A DNA stretch of 64,000 nt from Sphaerisporangium krabiense (GTDB lineage: Bacteria; Actinomycetota; Actinomycetes; Streptosporangiales; Streptosporangiaceae): positions 1-64,000 of the forward strand of contig NZ_JACHBR010000004.1 in the NCBI RefSeq assembly GCF_014200435.1, in the 5' to 3' direction. Below are positions 58,978-64,000 of the stretch, one piece after another; position 1 is the first letter of the stretch; every line of letters starts with the position of its first letter. The notes under the pieces are model-generated. The model was not told the DNA's origin, did no database searches, and saw nothing but the letters and a program-made list of their open reading frames with translations. Made by a program: the position numbers and the translations under genes.

Positions 58978-59799
58978 ATGCCTCAGCCAATCCAAATCAA
59001 TCCGGACGAGTCACCACAGGCGCGTTTCGCCTATGAATTGCGACGGCAGCGGCTCCGAGCAGGGTGGACGCAGTTGCACCTGGCGCGGATGCTGACCGTG
59101 TCGGTCAGCATGGTCGGAATGCTCGAAACGTCCCGACGGCGGCCTGACAGAAGGTTCGCGGAAGCGTGCGACAAGATATTCAGATTGGACGGAGTATTCG
59201 TCGAGCTATGGAAGCAGACCAGATGGGAGAGCGCGCCCGAGCACTTCCGGGACTTCGCTGCGGCGGAGGCTCAGGCGTCCGTGCTCCAGGTCTGGGATCC
59301 TCTGCTGATTCCAGGACTCTTCCAAGTCGAGCCGTACGCCCGGCGAATCTTCGAGGACGAGCCCGGGATCACCGCCGAGACGGTCGATCAACGGGTGGCC
59401 AACCGACTCCAGCGTCAGGCCCTGCTCACCAGTACGAAAGCCCCCATGGTGTACAGCCTCATAGACGAAGGAGTGCTTCACCGGCCTTTGGGCGGTGCGG
59501 ACATCATGGGTGAGCAACTGGCATGGCTGCTGAAGATGGCGGAGCTTCCGCGAGTCACCATCCAGGTCGTCCCGTATGCCTCCTGGTCAACCCTGGGCCT
59601 CCAGGCATCCTTCACCGTCGCCGAGCAACGAGGCGCGCCCCACAGCGCGTACGTCGAGAGCGCTCCGCGAGGACTCACGATAGGAAACCGTGAGACCATA
59701 ACGGAATTAGTGGGGCGTTTTGACGCCTTACGAGCAGCGGCCCTCCCGCAGAACCTGTCCCTGGACATCATCAAGGATGTGATGGCGCAATGGATCTGA
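58978..59799 (+). CDS. XRE regulator with DUF5753 (WhiJ/Scr1-like)
   Basis: Encodes 273 residues. The ATG at 58978 follows GGAGAAAAGCGAC; the longer frame upstream overlaps the operator repeats. The N-terminal helix-turn-helix is ELRRQRLRAGWTQLHLARMLTVSVSMVGMLETSRRRP. The DUF5753 domain begins QVWDPLLIPGLFQVEPYARRIFE. This pairing with an overlapping DUF397 gene is the WhiJ/BldB-type regulatory pair common in actinomycetes. It is also less GC-biased than its neighbours. Confidence 0.92.
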   Translation: MPQPIQINPDESPQARFAYELRRQRLRAGWTQLHLARMLTVSVSMVGMLETSRRRPDRRFAEACDKIFRLDGVFVELWKQTRWESAPEHFRDFAAAEAQASVLQVWDPLLIPGLFQVEPYARRIFEDEPGITAETVDQRVANRLQRQALLTSTKAPMVYSLIDEGVLHRPLGGADIMGEQLAWLLKMAELPRVTIQVVPYASWSTLGLQASFTVAEQRGAPHSAYVESAPRGLTIGNRETITELVGRFDALRAAALPQNLSLDIIKDVMAQWI

Positions 59800-59984
59800 C
59801 CGGAGCGAAGTGGCGCAAGTCCTCATGGTCCAGCGGTGACGGCGGAACCTGCGTGGAGGTGGCTGCCAACCTGCCAGGACTCGTCGCCGTGCGGGACAGC
59901 AAGAACCCCTCGGGCCCCGCACTCATCTTCTCCCCTGTCGAATGGCACGCCTTCTTGCGCGCGGCCAAGGCCGCAGACCTCTGA
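59790..59984 (+). CDS. DUF397 protein (BldB/AbaA-linked family)
   Basis: Encodes 64 residues and overlaps the XRE gene by 10 bp. The family pattern is complete: WRKSSWSSGDGGTCVEVA, VAVRDSKNPSGPALIFSPVEWHAFLRAAK. DUF397 proteins act with their XRE partner, probably as small antagonists. Ends 5 bp before the stop of a convergent gene. Confidence 0.95.
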   Translation: MDLTGAKWRKSSWSSGDGGTCVEVAANLPGLVAVRDSKNPSGPALIFSPVEWHAFLRAAKAADL

Positions 59985-59989
59985 GGGAA

Positions 59990-60676
59990 TCAGGCTCGGG
60001 TGGGTGACGGGGTCACCCACCAGGTTTCCAGGTCGTCGTAAGGCTCGTGGTCGAGGGGGAGGCCGCCGGTTCGGTGGGCTATGGAGCGTAGTTCGCTGAC
60101 GGCGGGGTCGGTTTCGAGGTCTTCCGGGTCCAGAGGGTTGCTCACCAGCACGTGGGGACCGAGGGCGTACCAGTCGGCGATCAGTTGATGGTCGGACCGG
60201 GCGTCGGCGGCGCGGGCGACGGCGGCGACGGCTTCCACCAGGGACGTGCGGCGGGGTGCGACGGCGTCCCCGCCGGTCAGGAGTCCCGCCTCGGACATGC
60301 GCCGCCACAGGTCCGTGCCAGCGTCGCAGTAAAGGTACGGGGGGTCGACGTACCCGTCCTCCAGCCAGGTCTCGAAGCCGTCGAAGTCGTCGGCCTCCTC
60401 GTCGAAGACCCGCAGTTCGGTGAAGTCGTCCAGGCCGTCGAAGTACTCACGCCGCGCGGCGTAGTCGGGGTGCCGCTCCAGGGGGAACCGGTAGGCGTAC
60501 CCGCGCCGGAGAAGGGCGTCCATGACCCGGAAGTGCGTGAACGAGCAGTCGTACTGGTCCTGGAAGCGGTACAGCGCGGCCACCCAGTCGCGGACGCGCG
60601 GGTCGGGGTCGGGGTAGTGGGCGTCCAGGACGCGGATCGAGTCCGCGACGAGATCCTCGATCAGGTGCATCGACAT
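59990..60676 (-). CDS. Hypothetical acidic protein
   Basis: Encodes 228 residues. The ATG at 60676 follows AGGAGT; the ATG at 60670 is also possible. The protein is strongly acidic with many aromatic residues (FDGLDDFTELRVFDEEADDFDGFETWLEDGY). No signal peptide, membrane segment or known domain was recognised. Its stop is 5 bp from the DUF397 stop on the other strand. Confidence 0.7.
   Translation of the reverse strand: MSMHLIEDLVADSIRVLDAHYPDPDPRVRDWVAALYRFQDQYDCSFTHFRVMDALLRRGYAYRFPLERHPDYAARREYFDGLDDFTELRVFDEEADDFDGFETWLEDGYVDPPYLYCDAGTDLWRRMSEAGLLTGGDAVAPRRTSLVEAVAAVARAADARSDHQLIADWYALGPHVLVSNPLDPEDLETDPAVSELRSIAHRTGGLPLDHEPYDDLETWWVTPSPTRA
59999..60021. terminator. Hairpin between convergent DUF397 and hypothetical genes
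   Basis: A perfect 10-bp stem GGTGGGTGAC / GTCACCCACC with a GGG loop, within the last codons of the reverse-strand gene and 14 bp after the DUF397 stop. Likely bidirectional terminator. Confidence 0.75.
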
Positions 60677-60861
60677 CCGGACTCCTGGTCGGCGCTACGG
60701 CATGGCGTTGCGAATCTACTGGAACCGGCCCCGTCCATCCCCGCGTGATCCCTTCATCCCCGCCCCTGCCACACCGCACCTCTTCCGTCCCTCCTCCCCG
60801 CCGCACGTCGTCGCTGATCGCACTTCTCACCAGCAGGTGGGTTACGCACTCCCAAGTGCCT

Positions 60862-60878
60862 ACTTCCCATTAGGAAGT
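60862..60878. promoter_or_regulatory. Palindrome ACTTCC-CATTA-GGAAGT
   Basis: A perfect 6-bp inverted repeat with a 5-bp spacer, 63 bp upstream of the aldo/keto reductase start. Position and symmetry suggest an operator; HxlR-type regulators bind sites of similar size, but the binder is unknown. Confidence 0.5.
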
Positions 60879-60941
60879 TTCTCTCCGATGCTGATGCAGG
60901 GAGGCAGCAGGCGTCATCCCCGCACGACGAAGGGCACCACG

Positions 60942-61802
60942 ATGAGCACTCTTCCCGGAGGTACCTGGACTCTGGGTGACCTGACCGTCACCCGGTTCGG
61001 CTACGGCGCCATGCAACTGGCCGGCCCATGGGTCATGGGGCCGCCCGCCGATCGCGGGGGCGCCCTGGCCGTCCTGCGTGAAGCGGTCGACGTCGGTATC
61101 ACCCACATCGACACCAGCGACGCCTACGGGCCGCGTGTCACCAACGAGTTGATCCGTGAGGCGCTGCACCCCTATCCCGAGTCGCTGCACATCGTGACCA
61201 AGGTGGGCGCGACCCGCGACCACCAGGGTGGCTGGCCCACGGCCCGGCGACCCGAAGATCTGCGCCGCCAGGTCCACGACAACCTCAAGTCCCTCCGGCT
61301 CGACGTACTCGACCTGGTCAACCTCCGGCTCGGCGACGCCGAAGGTCCCCGGCCCGGCTCGCTCGCCGAGGCGTTCGAGACGCTCGCCGAACTCCGGCAG
61401 CAGGGCCTGATCCGCCACCTCGGGGTCAGCAACGCCACCGCGGAGCAGGTCACCGAGGCACAGGGCATCGCGCCGATCGTGTGCGTGCAGAACATGTACA
61501 ACCTCGCCCACCGCCACGACGACGACCTCATCGACCGGCTCGCCACCGACGGCGTCGCGTACGTGCCCTTCTTCCCTCTCGGGGGCTTCACCCCGCTCCA
61601 GTCCTCGGCGCTCTCGGCGGTCGCCGCTCGATCGGAGGCGACACCGATGTCCGTCGCACTGGCCTGGCTGCTGCGGCGATCACCGAACATCCTGCTCATC
61701 CCCGGCACGTCATCGACGGCACACCTGCGCGAGAACATCGCCGGCGCGGGCCTCTCCCTCTCTCATGAGGACTTGGCCAACCTGGACGACATCGGCCGCT
61801 GA
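60942..61802 (+). CDS. Aldo/keto reductase
   Basis: Encodes 286 residues. The ATG at 60942 follows GAAGGGC. Family motifs: RFGYGAMQLAGPWVMG, HIDTSDAYGPRVTNELI with the catalytic Asp and Tyr, HIVTKVG with the lysine, LIRHLGVSNATAEQV, and LLIPGTSSTAHLREN, the NADPH-binding end. It is probably a carbonyl reductase for aldehydes, expressed alone under the upstream palindrome. Confidence 0.93.
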   Translation: MSTLPGGTWTLGDLTVTRFGYGAMQLAGPWVMGPPADRGGALAVLREAVDVGITHIDTSDAYGPRVTNELIREALHPYPESLHIVTKVGATRDHQGGWPTARRPEDLRRQVHDNLKSLRLDVLDLVNLRLGDAEGPRPGSLAEAFETLAELRQQGLIRHLGVSNATAEQVTEAQGIAPIVCVQNMYNLAHRHDDDLIDRLATDGVAYVPFFPLGGFTPLQSSALSAVAARSEATPMSVALAWLLRRSPNILLIPGTSSTAHLRENIAGAGLSLSHEDLANLDDIGR

Positions 61803-61997
61803 ACGCCCAGAGCTGAACGACTCACCGGCCACGACCTTGGCTTATGAAGAGCCCTATCAATACAGCCGTGATACCGCGATATTTTCGACCGGCGTATCGC
61901 CGGCGCCCTCACACGGCGCGACCGGCGTTCCGAGCGCGGTCGGTCCGTGCGCGACCTGACCGTCGTCGGTGAGACACCGGTTGGAGGGTGCAGTTTC

Positions 61998-63617
61998 ATG
62001 AGTCGCAGCCTGCGGGCCGGGGCGATCATGGCCGCGGGCACGATGGTGTCCCGGGTCACCGGGTTCGTTCGCACCATGATGCTGGCCTACGCCATCGGCA
62101 CCGCGGCGATGGGCGACGCGTACAACGCGGCCTACGCCATCCCGTACGGCATCCTTGATCTGCTCCTGCTCGGCGTGCTGAGCAGCGTGATGGTGCCCAT
62201 GATCGTCAAAGCGCAGCAGCGGGACCCGGACGGCGGGCGGGCCTACGAGCAGCGGCTGATGACCGTGGTCATGCTCATGTTGGTCGTGGTGGCGGTCGTG
62301 GCGGTGCTCGCCGCGCCGTTGCTGATCGACCTTTACACCACCGACTGGGCGCCCGACAGCGACGAGTTCCGGGTCGCGGTGCTGCTGGCCAGGTTCATCC
62401 TGCCGCAGCTCGCCTTCTTCGGCGTCGGCGCCGTCGCCGGCGCGATACTCAACACCCGCGACCGTTTCGCCGCGCCCATGTGGGCGCCCGTGGTGAACAA
62501 CCTGGTGGTGATCGCGGTGCTGCTGACCTTCGCGCTGGTCACCGGCCATGCGGGCGGCGACGTCGCACAGGTCACCGATGCGCAGCTCGCACTCCTCGGC
62601 TTGGGTACCACGGCCGGGATCGTGGCCCAGGCGGTGGTCCTGGTCGTCTCGCTCAGGCGAGCCGGGTTCTCCTGCCGCCCCCGCTTCGACGTGCGCAACG
62701 CCCGCCTGGGCGAGATGGCCAGGATGGGCGTCTGGACCGTGGGGTACGCGGTGATCACCCAGCTCGGTTTCATGCTCACCACGAATCTGTCCAGTTCGGC
62801 CGGTGACCAGGCGCCCGGCCACGGCATCACCCCCTATACCTTCGCCTTCCAGCTCTTCCAACTGCCGTACGGCGTCGTCGGCGTCTCGGTGATCACGGCC
62901 ATGCTGCCCCGGATGAGCCGCGCGGCCGGTGAGGGGCGGCTCGACCTGGTCCGTGACGAGTTCCAGTCGGGCGTGCCCCTCATCAGCGCGGTGATGGTGC
63001 CGATGTCGTCACTACTGATGATCCTGGGCCCGGCCATCACCGTGCCGATCTACGCACACGGGGCCACGACGGTGGACGACGCCGTCTACATCGGCAACGT
63101 GCTGCAGGTGTACGGGCTGGCGCTGATGCCGTTCACGATCTTCCAGGTGCTGCTGCGCGTTTTCTACAGCTTCGGCGATACCCGCACGCCGGTTCTGGTG
63201 GGCGGGGGTACGACGGCTCTCTATGCCGTACTGATGATCACCTTGTACTTCGTGCTCCCCGCCCGGTATGTCGTCATGGGACTGGCCTTCGCGTACGCCA
63301 TCGCTTACGCGGTGGGCGCCGTCGTGGCGTGGACGCTGGCCCGCCACCGCGTGCGAGGGCTCGGGGGATGGTCCATCGGCTCGGCCTTGACCAGGATGTA
63401 CTGGTCCTCGCTGCCCGGCGCCGTGCTCGCGCTGGCGTCGGTCTGGATCGCTCAGCGGCTGTTCGGTGCGCCGGGATTCTCGAACGCGCTGATCTCCCTG
63501 GTCGTCGGCGGTGGCCTTGGCATGCTGCTCTACCTCGGCATCGCCCACAGGGTGCGGATCTGCGAGGTCGGCTCGATCGTCGGTCTTGTGGCCGGACGCG
63601 CGCGCCGAAGCGTCTGA
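61998..63617 (+). CDS. MurJ-family lipid II flippase (MviN-like)
   Basis: Encodes 539 residues. The ATG at 61998 follows TTGGAGGGTG; upstream starts lack one. About 14 membrane helices are predicted from hydrophobic stretches. The N-terminal GTMVSRVTGFVRTMMLAYAIG and the GDAYNAAYAIP segment match MurJ, which flips lipid-linked precursors; FYSFGDTRTPV is another family motif. It is not in the usual parAB/trxB chromosomal neighbourhood, so it is likely an additional paralogue. Confidence 0.88.
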   Translation: MSRSLRAGAIMAAGTMVSRVTGFVRTMMLAYAIGTAAMGDAYNAAYAIPYGILDLLLLGVLSSVMVPMIVKAQQRDPDGGRAYEQRLMTVVMLMLVVVAVVAVLAAPLLIDLYTTDWAPDSDEFRVAVLLARFILPQLAFFGVGAVAGAILNTRDRFAAPMWAPVVNNLVVIAVLLTFALVTGHAGGDVAQVTDAQLALLGLGTTAGIVAQAVVLVVSLRRAGFSCRPRFDVRNARLGEMARMGVWTVGYAVITQLGFMLTTNLSSSAGDQAPGHGITPYTFAFQLFQLPYGVVGVSVITAMLPRMSRAAGEGRLDLVRDEFQSGVPLISAVMVPMSSLLMILGPAITVPIYAHGATTVDDAVYIGNVLQVYGLALMPFTIFQVLLRVFYSFGDTRTPVLVGGGTTALYAVLMITLYFVLPARYVVMGLAFAYAIAYAVGAVVAWTLARHRVRGLGGWSIGSALTRMYWSSLPGAVLALASVWIAQRLFGAPGFSNALISLVVGGGLGMLLYLGIAHRVRICEVGSIVGLVAGRARRSV

Positions 63618-63646
63618 AAGAGGAAGCCTCGGCCGGATCGGTTGGA

Positions 63647-63665
63647 ATGCCAGATGTTCTGGCAT
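63647..63665. terminator. Hairpin ATGCCAGA-TGT-TCTGGCAT
   Basis: A perfect 8-bp inverted repeat with a 3-nt centre, 30 bp after the MurJ-like stop. No T-run follows, so it may be a terminator or an operator for the downstream gene. Confidence 0.5.
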
Positions 63666-63835
63666 GGCGTGCCGAGGGGACCGATGTCGCTTTGGTGTTG
63701 AGACTTTCCGTGGTCACTTCATGACCCGGCGTGTTCGGTTGCCGGTCCGCTCTTGTCCCCACGTGTCACGCGCGAAGGGCGGGACGGCGGCCGGGTGCGC
63801 CGTTCGCGACGGTTCGTCTCACACGGAGGACTTCA

Positions 63836-64000
63836 ATGACGACCATCGACCGCCGAGGGTTCGCCCGGCTCGCCGGGCTCGGCGCCGTCGGATCTCTCGC
63901 GGGCACTCTCCCCCCGGCGCCCGCCTCGGCATCCCCCGCCTCCCCCGCGCGCGGCCTCGCCGTGCCGAGCTGGGACACCTGCCTGGACGTCGCCCGCGAC
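63836..64000 (+). CDS. Tat-exported protein, 5' part
   Basis: The ATG at 63836 follows ACGGAGGA; the window ends after 55 codons. The N-terminus MTTIDRRGFARLAGLGAVG is a twin-arginine signal with hydrophobic core and an AXA-like cleavage near PASAS. Mature sequence starts LAVPSWDTCLDVARD; too little remains to assign a function. It follows the MurJ-like gene in the same direction. Confidence 0.75.
   Translation, partial: MTTIDRRGFARLAGLGAVGSLAGTLPPAPASASPASPARGLAVPSWDTCLDVARD

Overview
The window is very GC-rich, densely packed actinomycete DNA with strong third-position G/C bias, many GTG starts and overlapping start/stop codons. Ergothioneine genes, SARP and LAL regulators, a PknG operon and a WhiJ-like XRE/DUF397 pair point to a filamentous actinomycete. 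The order Streptosporangiales is a plausible guess, but no marker gene here fixes the genus. No rRNA, tRNA, CRISPR array, integrase or transposase was recognised.

Layout. 1-3.9 kb holds the 3' end of a luciferase-like monooxygenase, a methyltransferase, a HAD protein, a secreted glycerophosphodiesterase and a small secreted protein. 4.6-9.0 kb is an ergothioneine operon egtABCD without egtE. 9.0-13.4 kb holds a TetR-like/TPR protein and a FUSC-type exporter, the latter being the last gene of a PaoABC-like molybdenum aldehyde oxidoreductase operon (13.4-17.0 kb). 17.3-23.3 kb holds a cupin regulator, tryptophan 2,3-dioxygenase with a divergent Lrp regulator, a kynurenine-formamidase-like hydrolase with an odd N-terminal domain, an F420-type oxidoreductase, a TIGR04076 protein and an amidohydrolase. 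23.5-32.5 kb is one seven-gene reverse-strand operon: coiled-coil protein, PknG, PP2C phosphatase, VWA protein, zinc-ribbon/FHA protein, GlnX-like membrane protein and GlnH-like lipoprotein.

32.7-53 kb is regulator-rich. It holds a GTPase with a 70-residue companion, a large SARP/ATPase, an AbiEii-like nucleotidyltransferase with a partner, a DUF1275 membrane protein, a LAL regulator, a divergent 2-isopropylmalate synthase, a transthyretin-like protein lacking the expected catalytic residues, a possible 31-residue peptide gene, an AfsR-type regulator, an M64 peptidase, a RibD-type reductase and a LuxR regulator. 53-64 kb holds a methyltransferase, a duplicated reductase fragment, an NAD(P)-binding protein, a repeat-filled kilobase, a MarR-MFS pair with a clear operator, an HxlR regulator, a WhiJ/AbaA-like locus, an aldo/keto reductase, a MurJ-family flippase and the start of a Tat-exported protein.

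The best candidate for something undescribed is 42.6-49.0 kb. Isopropylmalate synthase and transthyretin-like genes form a probable operon facing an AfsR-type regulator. The interval between them holds a tiny cationic peptide ORF, a 22-bp-phased direct repeat and a long-range inverted repeat. The extended PknG cassette, the AbiEii pair and the aldehyde oxidoreductase/exporter operon are further systems worth testing.
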